Part shown: positions 22,150-35,300 of the stretch, one piece after another | Numbering within the stretch: the stretch's first letter is position 1 | Layout: each line of letters begins with the position of its first letter | Assembly (NCBI GenBank): GCA_021397835.1 | Contig: JAJFZO010000080.1 | Coordinates: 62,001 to 126,000, forward strand | Source of the DNA: Moringa oleifera | Taxonomy: Eukaryota; Streptophyta; Magnoliopsida; Brassicales; Moringaceae | Length of the DNA stretch: 64,000 bases | Direction of reading: 5' to 3' | Position numbers and translations under genes: made by a program | The notes under the pieces: generated by a model | Database searches by the model: none | What the model saw: only the letters and a program-made list of their open reading frames with translations | Told to the model about the DNA's origin: nothing

Positions 22150-24700
22150 AAATGACATGTATGAATTAGGCAGTGTTGGAGGTGTGCTTCTTGAAAAGAG
22201 AGCCTTCATCCTACTGATGGGTTCATTCATATCAAGCTCTCTTAGTAAGCGCTCCTATATATCACTCTCATAGTGTGAGCAATCATGCTTTCTCACCTTG
22301 CGCTCCTCATCTAATCGTTCCTACAAAGCCTCACACTCTAACTCCATGCATTTTTTCATAGCCTTTATTTGAGAGCGCATATCTCGCATGAGTACATCAT
22401 TAATAAAGTATCCACTACTAAAGTTGCTGCCTAAATACCATAATCGAGCTTAATTTACTCGTCAGTTAAACCAAATAGTGAAGTAAAAAGATAACATAAT
22501 TTTAGTTATTTATTAATGTTAAAGATAATTAACTTACATTAATTTGTTTAGCACATTCATATATGAACTCATTGGGATTGGACTTTTTAGCGTGGATCTG
22601 CTTAAAAAGCTCTATTATAGTAAGTTCACGACCCCAACTCTTACGTGTGGAAAAAAAAACATATTTAATAAATAATCATATTATTTTTATTTATATTTAT
22701 GAAAGTAATTTAAATACCTACCAAGTGTCAACAATGATTTTATAATGAACTTAAACAGCACTATATCAAGAACGACTTCATCGGCTCATCTCGCTCCGTC
22801 GATTACAAGACATAATCTCGCACTTTTATCTATATTCTGATCGATTTCATTCGATTTACCACTACTCTCGTACGGTATCTAAGACAAATTGAGGTTTATT
22901 TCTTACCTTGCGACGACATGCAAAACCAGAAGAACCTAAAATAAAGCTGGCAAAAACATCTATGGGTATAGATGCTCCATGTGGAGATGGTGAAGCTGCA
23001 TCCATGTCCTCATCTTGAATATGTGGATACTTCCATCTAAAGTACTCGTCTGATGTCCCACCGAAGTCACCTCGTCTCCCTTGACCTCTCATCTAAGCAT
23101 GTTTATAAAAGTTAATTTGATAACTACAGTTTTATAAACAATTTGGCAGAATCTCCACTAAAAATTAAACTAAAGGCCTTTAAAATACATAATAAAAATA
23201 TAATACAATGAATTATCAAATTATAAAACACCTATTTCACAAAATTAGATTATTTTAAATACTATTCAACAATTCAAATAACAAATCTTTTTATAAATAT
23301 AACTAATCATCATCTTCTGATTCTTCCTCTTCCTTTTGCTCTTCCACTTCATCATCCTCTTCCTCAGTATGAACACTTTCAAAATCTACCTCATCCAACA
23401 TGTCTTATTCTGCACCATCAATATCTGTTAATGTCCCACTTGGTCATTTAAAGATATAGGATAATCGCTTGCATCACTCTTAATTTGATGGATATCTCTT
23501 TTATCATCTTAAAAAATATATATGTATATATATATCTTGGATTTATCCATTAGTGAAATTAGAGTCTAGAAGTTTGATCACAAATCTAGTCTTTATTTTG
23601 CAAACAACCCACTATTTATGCTTATCGTGCCTTAAGCTCGAATAAGGAACATAATAAACTTAAGTAGCTTATGAACCCAAGATAAATGGCTCATACTTAT
23701 TCAATCGCCTTGTGTGATTGATATCCCCTAAATTATATGATTTATGCACTTTGGTTCCTATATTATATTCAGTGTAGGATCAAACCATTCACACTTAAAC
23801 AAAACAGTTCTCTTGATTGGTAATACTGGATATTCTAATTGTAATACCTCCACCAATATACCAAAATAGTCACTTTCATCTAAATTATAATTGGACTCTT
23901 TAATACCAATTTCACTATTCATTATTGATCTATTTGAATCGTGTCTTTCAGGGTGAAATTTATACCCATTAACATAATATCTTTGGTGGGACTTTACAAA
24001 TTGTAATGAACCTTTTGCAACATCCTTGATAAAGTTGTTACCAACAAAGTTTAGTGGGCCATGTGCTTGAAAATATTAAAAATTGATCATTTGACTATAT
24101 ACATTTACTAAAAAATTTAACAATTTAAAAGTATAGATTATAATTATGTACGTATAGATTGAAACAATTTGAAATTGAAGCTATACATGAGTGTCAACCT
24201 CACGATCAGTTATGCGAGAACATTATTCATATAATTAGGAAATACAAATCCTACAAAACTTTATTTTAAAAACAGACGATCATTGGCAAAAAAGATTTTT
24301 ATGTGCCAATGGCTAAACGAATTGCTATGATTAAATGATGAGATACGTACTCTATGAACAATTCGATCTTAGGAAAGTTCAACAAAACATATGTATGAGC
24401 GGCTTGATGTTCTTTCTTTATCAAATATCTTGATTTTTTTTTTTCAAATGCCCAACTGAGATGGCCAAGGATCCATTGATTTTCTTTATGCTCTTTTAAA
24501 TCATAATCACTAGCATCATTTCGTGGCACCTTTTAATGTCATGTGTTGACATGTGGCTCGAAATAGTGTGAACAAAACGATGATGCTTCTTCAATTAAAT
24601 ATGCATTGCTTGATATAAAAACTAGTCCTAATTGGTCCACATGATCGCTTGCGTAACGAAAAGAGAGACGCCACTCCTCCATTAGTAAGAATCACTAGAA
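22150..24700 (-). pseudogene. CACTA (En/Spm) transposase relic: DUF4218, DUF4216, TNP1-like tail
   Basis: Three blocks in family order on the minus strand. (1) About 24690-24300, DUF4218-like: SSNAYLIEEASSFCSHYFEPHV, PRNDASDYDLKEHK, QAAHTYVLLNFPKIE. (2) About 24060-23740, DUF4216-like, about 100 codons still open: FVGNNFIKDVAKGSLQFVKS, YYVNGYKFHPERHDSN, SDYFGILVEVLQLEYP, LFKCEWFDPT, then KYEPFILGSQ in another frame. (3) About 23092-22160: a Gly/Arg segment, RKVRNKPQFVLDTVRE, SWGRELTIIELFKQIHAKKSNP (about 22640-22560) and a charged coiled-coil-like end ELDMNEPISRMKALFSRSTP. An acidic stretch lies at about 23400-23300. The catalytic TNP2 core upstream is absent. Defective. Confidence 0.75.
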
Positions 24701-26365
24701 TTTGCGTGTTAAATTTTATTAAAGTGTGTTAATAGTATTAAAATAACTATCATAATATATTGTCATGCAATTTTCATAAATTTGAGATGTTACATTGAAA
24801 TGTATTGATGGAATTGATACCTTGATAGAATATGTAACATAAAGAATTAGTATATTGGTTATGTTGATAAAAAGCGTAGTATGAGTTAGTGTGTTGGTTT
24901 ACTTTATTTATTGTATGAAACATTTGTAGATATTTGCAAATAAAAACAAAATATTAGATATTAAAATTTTAAATTATTAGATATTAAAAATTAAAATTTG
25001 AATAATAATTCAAATTTTTTGACATTTATCATTTCAAATTCTTATTTTTAAATATAATTTTATTATTTTTTAAATAAATAAAAATAAAAATAACTAAGTA
25101 ATTTTATTCGTAATTTTTGAAGAATTGTGAAACAAAAACTCAATAAAAAATCTATTTTAATATAAAAATATATTTTAACAATTTCTCAGTCTCAATCACA
25201 TTCAAATTCTATTTTAAGTATCAAAAAATATTCCAACTTAATCCCATTCATCAAAATTGTTATGTAATTAAAAACTTGGCTCTAAGACTTCTAAAAATGT
25301 AATCAATTTTGAGGTAAAACAGCAATTGGTAAACCAAATAGTAATTTGTATCCAATGGTTGCATTCCATGCCATATTTCAAGCTGAAGGTGAAATTCTGG
25401 GACCAATTCTGTATTCAGGTGGGCCTGCAGAAGAAACTACTGCACATTGAGCCAACCCTTTTCATCAGAAGCTGGGAGCTTCAATTCTTTTCTAACTATT
25501 TAGGTAAGAACACCTAAGTACTTGGTAGGATATATTCTGGAAGCATGCAGCTAAGTCAATCCAAGAGGAGAGTGCAGACTGGTATATAATAAATGTCACA
25601 ATTCAAAAGCTACAGAGCCATTGACAAGAGTAATCCCCCTTGCAAGTGTACTGAGATTCATACTAGGCACTGAACCGCTGCCCTGCAATTGCAGTATCCT
25701 TATCCTCAGGAACCACCAAGGACACAACATAATGCAACACATCTTCTTAGCCTGTATATACAAGCAGCTTTACCACTTCGAATCTGCCATATTGTTATCA
25801 TGACAATAACTCATCAAAAACAAAAGCTACAAAAAATATAGTCTAGACACAGAAACTTAGCTCCACCATCCACTGCCAATGTCAGACTCCTTTCAACATC
25901 CTAAACATCCTGGCAGCCAAACTTGACAACCAAGGGAGCCCCAAAACACAAAGCAACACCTGTCAATACCTAACATTCTGGCAACGAACAGTTCAAATTT
26001 GAAAACTGCGCCAACACCAGCAAGAAAAATCAGAAAGCAACAGAAACAAAATGTCCATGCAAAACTAAGCAAAACTAAGCAAAACTCTTCATGATTAACA
26101 CATTTGTCTGCAAGTTTCTAATGACATTTTGAAACTGCCGGCTTTCAATTCTCTTTATATACATACAGCCGTAACTATGCACTCAGAAAACAGAAGAACT
26201 AAAGAGTAAAAAGAGAATTATTAGCAAGTCCTGTGTGGGTTATAAACAGATGGAGAGCTGGTTCTCCTATCAAGACCATGGAAGATCATCTTATATGATC
26301 TTGTATACATTTATGACATTCGACTGGGGCATGATAATATACATACTGGTAAGGATACCATGGGT
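24701..26365. other. AT-rich spacer and 3' flank of the PHD gene
   Basis: 24701-25300 is AT-rich and featureless. 25300-26365 is less AT-rich and directly follows the stop of the minus-strand PHD gene. It presumably includes its 3' UTR, but I could not place a poly(A) site. Short open frames here are not convincing. Confidence 0.5.
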
Positions 26366-29300
26366 CTATTTGTCTGGGAGGCCCCCAAAGAGGAGCAGTG
26401 AAGTATTCACACGATGCCTCTCAGGCAGAAGCTGCTCTGTTTTTGAAACAGGTTTCACAGTCCGTTCCTTTTCAGGGAATGGAAATGAAAGGGAAAGGGA
26501 AAGGGAAGCAGAGACATCATCCTCCTCTTCCTTAACTGTTATCTTATCTGGAGGCTCATCCTGATTATTACTTTTGTCTACCATTCCAACAAAGAAAGAG
26601 AGTGGTCCTTTATTTGGCAGTTTTCTCTCAGCCCCTAAAGCAAGCTCCAGATTTGGGATCGCATCATGAACTCGATCCTCATCCTGTGATGAGAGCTCTT
26701 TCAACGGCCTGGAGTTGTCCCCCAACTGAAAATCTTTTGCATGATGTGAACCCACGGGAAAGAAGTACCTTTCAGTGGTCCCCAATTTGCTGGGAATATC
26801 TTTCTCGTCACAAGATCCGTCATATCTCTTCTCAATCAAAGAACTCGGACCAATTTCACATATCTCTGATGTAAAACCATCAGTGAAAGAGCTTTCATCT
26901 CTAGAGCTACTACATCCATAAATTTCACTGAAACCTGTCTTCATCTTCTTACTCATAGATTCTCCATCTATAAACGCACTATTCATTTCATTCCATGGCA
27001 TCTTATCATTTGTGCCACAAGAAGTCTGTGGAGTAGTCTCTGCAAGATAAAAGTGCGGACGCTTTTGATGAGTGCTCTGCCAAGAGTTGAGATCTCTCTC
27101 CAGTGATTTTTCAGGCACCATATGCTGATCAACTCCCTCAGAATTTCTTTCTAGTTTAACTAACTCTCCGTCACTATCCTTACTATCAGGCATGTCCTCC
27201 TCACCCACACTCACCACAACACCAACATCATTGTTGAAAATGGGGGGAACCTTCACAGCTGAACCATCTCCTCTATCAAGTGAAGCACTGGGATTCATTT
27301 GCATCTTCTCAGCTTCATTAGGACCACAATTAACTCTATTTTCTTGAAGACAAGGTTTGGGCCCCATTTCCTGTCCACACACTGGAAGACCATGCTCTTC
27401 CTGTCAAAATATTAAGCAACCATCCACAATGGAAATAAACATAAGGCTTCAAAACAAAAAGTTATTAAGCCTGCAATAAAATAAATATATGATGATGCAT
27501 GAGCAGAAATCAACGTTATATGACGAAACGCAAAAACCCAAGGTTGAGAGAGAGGTAAGATTAATGGACAATGGAATAAAAAAAGGCTTCCGCTGTCAGA
27601 GTCATACACAAGTTTCAGTCATTTGTGTAGAAAAACACTTCTTTAGCTGAAAAGTTAAAATCTTTATAAAAAAATTAAAAAATAAAAAACTATGCAAATT
27701 AAACCAAATTGATTTCTGCATCATCTTATGGAATGGATGGAGACAATTAAAATGATAAGTATATTTCATATATTACACAGCATGAAATGGTGATTTGATA
27801 TAAAAGATAGAAGGACAAAACATGTTACTAGTTCCACCAACAAACCAAAAAGCAGCAGTGCAATTCAAGCAGTATAAGGTATTTCATCATTAAGAAATAA
27901 TGCAGTTCACATGATATAGGACAGTGTACAAGATTAAGACAGAACCCTTATAGCATAAAGATTATGACAGACAAGGAAAATAGAAGCAAGCGCCAGTGAA
28001 ATAAGTGTTAAGATGATGAAAAGAGAAATAAATTTAAAGACTAAAACAATTAATTATATCAGTAACAAGAGACTAACTACACTTTGCGAAGCTAGGCATG
28101 CAGGAAGAAACCATCATTACCAGAGGACTCGTACAACTGACTTCTGGGCATAATTGCATGCTGCTAGCAGCAATCCTTGACAAGAATTTAGAATCAAGTC
28201 TATTATCCAGCCCTTGTGAGTCTGTTTCTGGACCCATAGAGGTCTGCTCAACGGAAGAAACTTTATTTCGATCACCATTGGCAGTTGCACTTCTCTTGCC
28301 CTGAGTTTTTGATGCCACACCCATATTATTGCTAGAATTACCATAAGTCGATGATTCTTTCTCTATATGCTTGGAAGAATGCTGGTTGTGAGAAAAAACA
28401 TCAGAAGAGATATCTTTGTCCTTGGGCACCACATTCAAACCAGGACTACAGGAACTCTTCAATGAATTTGAGTAATTCGTTCTCCTTCCTCGAAACACTC
28501 CCCACAGGAAAAATAACATATTCCAACCTGACAATAGTAGCTCATACATTGTCAGCACAGATTATGATTCTAGACAACTCAGTATGCAAAATTCCAGAAA
28601 TAATTTCAGCTAGTCATGTTGTTGAGACTTAGATGTTGGACACTCTGCAGCAGACTCCATATTGTAATAACATCAACCATGAGCTACGTGAGTACTTAAA
28701 TTTGTCCAATCATTCCAACTAACAATGCATCATGTAGAGATAAGCAGCCACAATGTGCCTTAAACTCAGAAGGAAAGAAAAGTGTTTCTACTTCCCCTTA
28801 GATTTCTTTTTCTACTTCCCTAAACATGACAAGCATAGATGATTTTCAAATACAAAAACAGGGAGAAATTTATAAAATTGAAGATAACAGTTCCCTTTAT
28901 ATTAAATAAAAGAAAACAAAACAAAGCCAAGCATCATGGATATCAGTATAAAGTTTGCATCCATCTAATTTGAATTATCTTCATATAGCTTTAAAAAAGA
29001 ACAAACCTGAAGAATTTGGCAAGCAGTTACAAACTGTAAACTTTCAATTCTCTAAGGCTAGACGGTCAAACATCCATGTCAGTAATTCTTGTCTATAATA
29101 ATATCTAATGGCATACTGACATGTACTTTCTACTTTCGTTCTCATAAAACTTCCTGGAAATACAGAAACTCCATTTGATTTATCTGTTCCAGCTCAAAAT
29201 ATGTTAGGATAAACAAATTTGAGCAGCTTTCAGGACAAAATCAGCAGAAAACATGCTAAGCAACAAATTTTTTATTTTTTTTAAAAGATTAAAAAAGCTT

Positions 29301-32300
29301 GCCCTAACAAACAGGATGTTTTCAAAGCAAACAAAAATTTTGACTGAAGAGAACTTTTGATACGTTTTTTTCCCTTCAGAACAGAAATGTTGTAGGAAAC
29401 TGCTTGCCAAAAGTGCTCCACACTTTATGGGAAACACATTGTAACTTAATCATAGATGAACTATTGAGATACTCAAGACTTGACAAATTAAAAACCCCTT
29501 TAAATAGCCACAATGCGATGGAAGAAAAGATGTTTTCAAACAAAACCAAAGAACATGCCTCAAAACAGAGAACAAGGGCAAAACATAATTGTGTATCTTA
29601 ACCGTAGCAACTGAATTAAGTCTTTGTTAAGTTCATCAAGGTGTCCTTGTGTTTGGCAGGTTATAAGACACTAATCAGAATTAGAAGAGCCATCATCAGC
29701 TGGGCACGCTGCCATCCTTGGCACCTCCAACACAATGCTTCAAGCTGCTAGTCCAACAAGATAAACATCTCAACCAACACACTCCAATGCTTATGTTAGT
29801 AAGGGAATAATAAATGGTAGCCTTTTTTTTCTTTCAGTTATAGAAAACTCCACTAATATTATAGCATGGCACTAAACACTAATTAAAAAGATTTCATAAT
29901 TCTTACGCTGACAGTTCTCAGGAAGCAGGTTGGATGAAAAGATCAGAAGCTCAACACCATCTAGATTTCCTTTCAGAGCTAAATCGTTTTTAATCATGCC
30001 ATCCACCAGGCCCTTGTAGTTTTTCTCATAACTGTATCACAAGTAGCAGTTGAACTTTTATCAGCAAATCAGTAAAAATGGAAAAACAAAAGGTAATGTG
30101 TAGTAAAATTGACCAGTTTCAATTGGTTAAACAACAAAGTTTTATGCGTATATATGTACCTCTCAAGATCCTTTGCGAAAAAGTAAAGAGCAATATGACC
30201 TTCTTTAGCCCCACCATCATGAAACTGCATCGGCCATGCGCACAACCGGGGTACTTCACTCAAGATAACTCTTTGAGGAAACTTGTTGACCACTTCAAGA
30301 ACTTTGGGTGATGCCGATGATGACAGATGTGCTTGAATTCCACTGCATAATTCTAGAACTTTTCCACTTCTATCCACCTCGAAACCCCCCCTGATGTAAA
30401 CAACAAAAACTTAAAACGAAAGCCATTTCAAGATGCAAAATATAGAAATAAACCACAAAGAATGACTTGAACAGAGAAACTACATTCACACAAAGGAAGA
30501 AAGCCTTACTGCCAGATGAATTCATGCTCTGGAATGGCTGAAATTTTTGAAAGAAAAGACACAGCTGCTAAAGCATTACTAGGTGCATCTTTCAAAGACA
30601 TAGCTGCTAATGCATTACTAGGTGCATCCTTCATGGTCGGTTTCATAATAGAGGGAACATTAGGATCCAAGTCTCCAAATCCGGTAGGAAATACCACATC
30701 CGTGAAAGGAACAACAAGCTGCTTTGCATTATTTGTATTTGCTTGTTTATATGAATCAGAAGAACTCCAAAGAGTTGCTTGCCCTTCTTGTATACCTTCA
30801 ATGGAATTCAAATTTTTCAGCTTATTTGAAAATGATAATTGACCTTGTGAAGCTCTTTCAAATTCCAAGCCAGATATGGAAAACCCATCTGACTGATCAA
30901 GTCCTCTGTTCTTTCCAAATCCAGGCTTCTTACGCATAGCTGCCTCAATTGCAGCTTTCAACTTATTACCTTTGTTAATGTCCTCTCTAGAATTTCTTGC
31001 AGCAGATACTTCACCACTAGAAGCCAGTTGACTGTCAATTGGGCAATACTCCGCAGCATGACCGACTTCTTTGCATTTTTGACATGGTACACCTTTTGAG
31101 CCAGACACAAAAGTGGGCCTTGAGCGACCACCAAGACCCTCTCTAGTTTTCTCCCCCTGAATTGTTGAGTCCAGCAATCGAGGTAACCCATCCTGAGGAA
31201 TTGTGTTAAGGTTACTGGAAGGTCTCTCAACATTCCAAGAAGAGCTAGATGAGGGCTCATCCTTAGGACTAGCTTGGTTTGACTTGTGCTCAGCAGAACT
31301 ACATATTCCATTTGTAGACAAAGGTCCAGCTGCATTAATCAAACAAGAAACAGTCTCACAACTGATCCTTCACATAAGCACACAGAAAACCAAGTGTATT
31401 GGAGAACAAAAGGAAGACAGAAACTAGAGACAATAACAAGCATCAACCAAACACATAGAAAAATCTGCACAATGTACCACAAGAATCAAAATAGATATCA
31501 TACCAGAAGTAACTGGGATTTCTACACGGTTACGAGCCAGATTGCTGGCTGATTTTGGTAAGGTACAGACTTTTCCTTCAGATTGCAAAACCTTTGAGTC
31601 ACGGTTGTTACTGGCAGATGGAAGAGAAACAGTCTCACCACATGGTGTTAGCATCTGATCAACCTTAGGTGTTGAGATTGTTGAAGTGGCTGTTGTTGAA
31701 CACACAAGAGAACGGTCAAATTTAGACAGATTCTTCCTTTCAAAAGCAGTCCTCTCTTTCACTTGCTTTGTTCCTTTTAGTTCTTGAACATGAGAAAATT
31801 TAGATGGAAGCATTTTTACTTTTGATTCACCACAATTTGAACGGCCTATGTTTGCAGATTTAAATGACATGGATTTGCCTATTGTCCTGGCAGACCTATC
31901 CTTTGTATCAAGGGAAGCATGTTCCTTGGCCCCCTTCTGTTTTTGAGGAACAACTTCATCCACAAGCTTCTCTTTCAGTTTGGAATTTAAGGTATTAAAT
32001 GAATTGGATTTCAATAAGGTACCTGCATAACAACAGCAAAATTATAAAATAATAATAATAATAATAATTAAAATTTCGAAGGTCAGCATATGCATCCTGC
32101 TAAATGAATTATCAGATCACAGCCAGATAAAGAAAAGAAAAAGAAAACATGCAGCAAACAAGTGCCATATATTACTCCTTGGTGTCTGAGGCCGTGAACC
32201 AGTGGTCGGAGAGCGTGCAGTTTCCAGTATGTCATTATTGGAGTGGTTAACAAAAGATGTTTGATGAGCAGATTTTATCTTCCCCTTATCCAAGCTCTTG

Positions 32301-35300
32301 GATGAAGTAGTCCAAGATAGCACAGGTACTCTTGTGGGGCTGGATGACTTTTGTGACCCCGTGCTACTTTCAACAGCCTGCCTTTTCACAGCAGAAGCAA
32401 CCTCTATGTTTTCTGCGTGCCTCTTACCAGAACTTTGTGTACTTGAATTAACTTTGTTTGCTCTTTTTTCCTCAACATCTGAACCTTAAAAATTCAATAT
32501 AGCAGAGAAGTCAGGAAATAGTACCTATGTTTCTAGAACATTGACTCTTTGACCTTCTAATAGCTATTTCAGCTTTACCTTGCTTCTGACTTTCAGTTCC
32601 CTCTGCAAACTTGCATTCTTCACACAGCCAGTCACCTTCAGGAACTTGTTGAAGCATTTCTCGCATGCAATAGCTGATTAACGTTAACAGCTTAGTCAAC
32701 ATTCACATTAAGTGTTTTGAATGAATTACCATCAAATAGATAAACTAAATTAACAGCCAAAGGACAAAATGGATAAAGAGATGTATACACTTACGTGTGC
32801 TCTGCACCATCACTGCACCTACTACAGATAGCAAGCAAATCCTCACGGCCTGCATCCCCACAAATATCGCATACTTTTACCTATTTAAGACAAAAGAAAG
32901 AAAAAGGATTCAGCATGCTTTAATATTTTCTAGATAGAAAACAAAGATTCTAGTGAAACGACTATGGGTGAAAGAGCAAGGAGAAATAATACAAGAGATT
33001 AAAAGCTTGCATGAACAGGAAAAAGAAAATAAAGAAATAAAAGATTTCAGGAAATCAACAAAAAGAGGATAAAGGACACCTAAAAAAGGCAACCTCCTCC
33101 CAACCAATTGACAATTGAAAGTCAACTACTCTTTCCTTCATTTGACAATCCAAGAACTTCCATTTTCTATATTCGCCTACTTAGCCATTTCAACAACCCA
33201 TTTTTTCTATGTGATTTATTTACTTAACCTCTCGATCAAAATAAAGCAATTTCCTCTTAAAAGAAATTGTTTTTGTTGACAGTGTTCCCAATCAAGAGAG
33301 AAATAGAAATTTTAATTGAAATGTCAGTGACAAGCTTGTAAAGCTCATGCTGAGACTTCTTTAATGATCTAAAATAACCAACAACGCCATATCGCCTAAA
33401 AACTATCAAATATGCTTAAATTTCATAAACCAGTTGGACTTAGAAGTGTATAAGTTTTCAATAAAATATAAAAAGGTAACTTCACAAACCTTTAAATGGA
33501 TTCTATCTAATTTGGTATCATTGGAAATCATAAGGACCAATTTCTATCGTGATTGACCAGATCACTTTCCCACAAAATTTTGAAAGAAAAGCATACTTAG
33601 TTGACTAGCCCTGCATGTAAGTTCTCTTTTTTAGGAAAAAGAAAAAGAGTGAAAGCAGAATTACTCACATCATGTTCTACCATTTCTGATCCATCACTGT
33701 CATCCCCAGAAATAGCTTGAGAAGGAGGCTCCGGTATGTCATGTAACCGAACCATTTCATTGGACTTCTTTTCATCATGCTTATCTTCTCCCGAACTTTT
33801 AACAGCCTCATGTGATGGCTGCCCACCATCTTTGTTATTATCTGCTTCTGACTTTGGGTACATTTTCAGCAAAACCTCAGAATCACCTAGAATAGGACAG
33901 GTGGTACTTTGAGGATGGTAGTCTGGACTCTGCACCTTTAGAGAACTACCACCAGCTTCTGCTTCTTGCAAAGAAGGAACCTCAGACAAATCTGACTTCT
34001 GGGAAAGAAGTCCCTTTCCAGATCCATCCAAATCTAAACCAGAAACTACAACTGAACTATGAGAAACGTTCTTACTGACCATTTTCTCATTATTATGATA
34101 AGCCACCTCTAAACTCACATCATCTGCCCTAGTAAGACATGATATGTTATCATCATGGGCTTCCACACCTTTTGAACCTTCGGACTTATTTGAAAAGGTC
34201 CTTTGATCTGAAACACACTTCTGAACCAGCATGAATTTATTGTCTGCACCATTTCCACTACAGGATAACTTTGGAAGCATCTCAACATCTTCTGAAGCAT
34301 CAGATATATCAGACGACCTAATAGTTACTTTACTTTCAGCATTTTCAGAGAAAGAATCATGACTTGAATTGACACTAACTAGGTTACTTGCTTCACTGGC
34401 GGTATTGGGCAAGCTATCACATGCCCTAGCTTTGAAAGAACGTAAAACATCCTCCTCTTTGACAGAATGCTGACTAGCCACAGTCAACCGACAGGTTTCA
34501 TCAGAAAACTCATCAGACTTTGACCCCATGAAACCTAGATTAAGATGCATACAAGATGAACAAGGAGCAGAACAAACGTTACAGGTTCCAGACTCTGCTC
34601 TCGTACGACCTTTCCGACTCATGGAACGTTTACCAAATCTTCTTTCAGCCTGTACCATTTTATTAAAAAAAAAAAAGCGGAAATTAATGCCAAACAGCAC
34701 AAATAAAATCAATGGACCAAAAGAAAATCTATCAAGCAGTTAGAAGATTACCCAAGTTAAGCTTGTATTGGACCAATCAAAGATTGTCAGAAATTCAGCT
34801 AATGATCTATTATATGTAAACCAGATAATTAGCAAAGATTTCCATGTGGGTGATACTTGTGAAAATCCGTTTTTATAATTTTCTTCACTAATCTAGTCTG
34901 GAAACATCACCACCCAATGCCAAACAGGACAAATAAAATCAAAGGACTAAAAGAAAATGTTATACGGCATCTCCAAGCTATCAAGCATTTAGAAGATCAC
35001 CCAAGCTAAGGTTGCATTGGACTAATCAAAGCTAGTCAAAAATTCAGCTAATGATCTATTATGTGTAAACCGGATAATGAGCAAAGATTTCTATATGGAT
35101 ATTACTTATGAAAATCTGTTTTCCTAGTCTTTTCACTATCTAGTCTGGAAACATCACCACCCAATGCCTGTCAGTTCAATTCCATTCAGAAGCTGGCTCA
35201 AGCAACATGAAACACCATCGATAATATCTCCTCCAAACTAATTAGTAAACATATGCATAAAATTCTAATGACAGTAATTCGGCTATCACTTTCAGCAGTC

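Noticed and set aside
26235..26564. 109-codon plus-strand open frame
   Set aside because: It is antisense to the last coding exon of the PHD gene, whose minus frame is longer and matches a known protein family.
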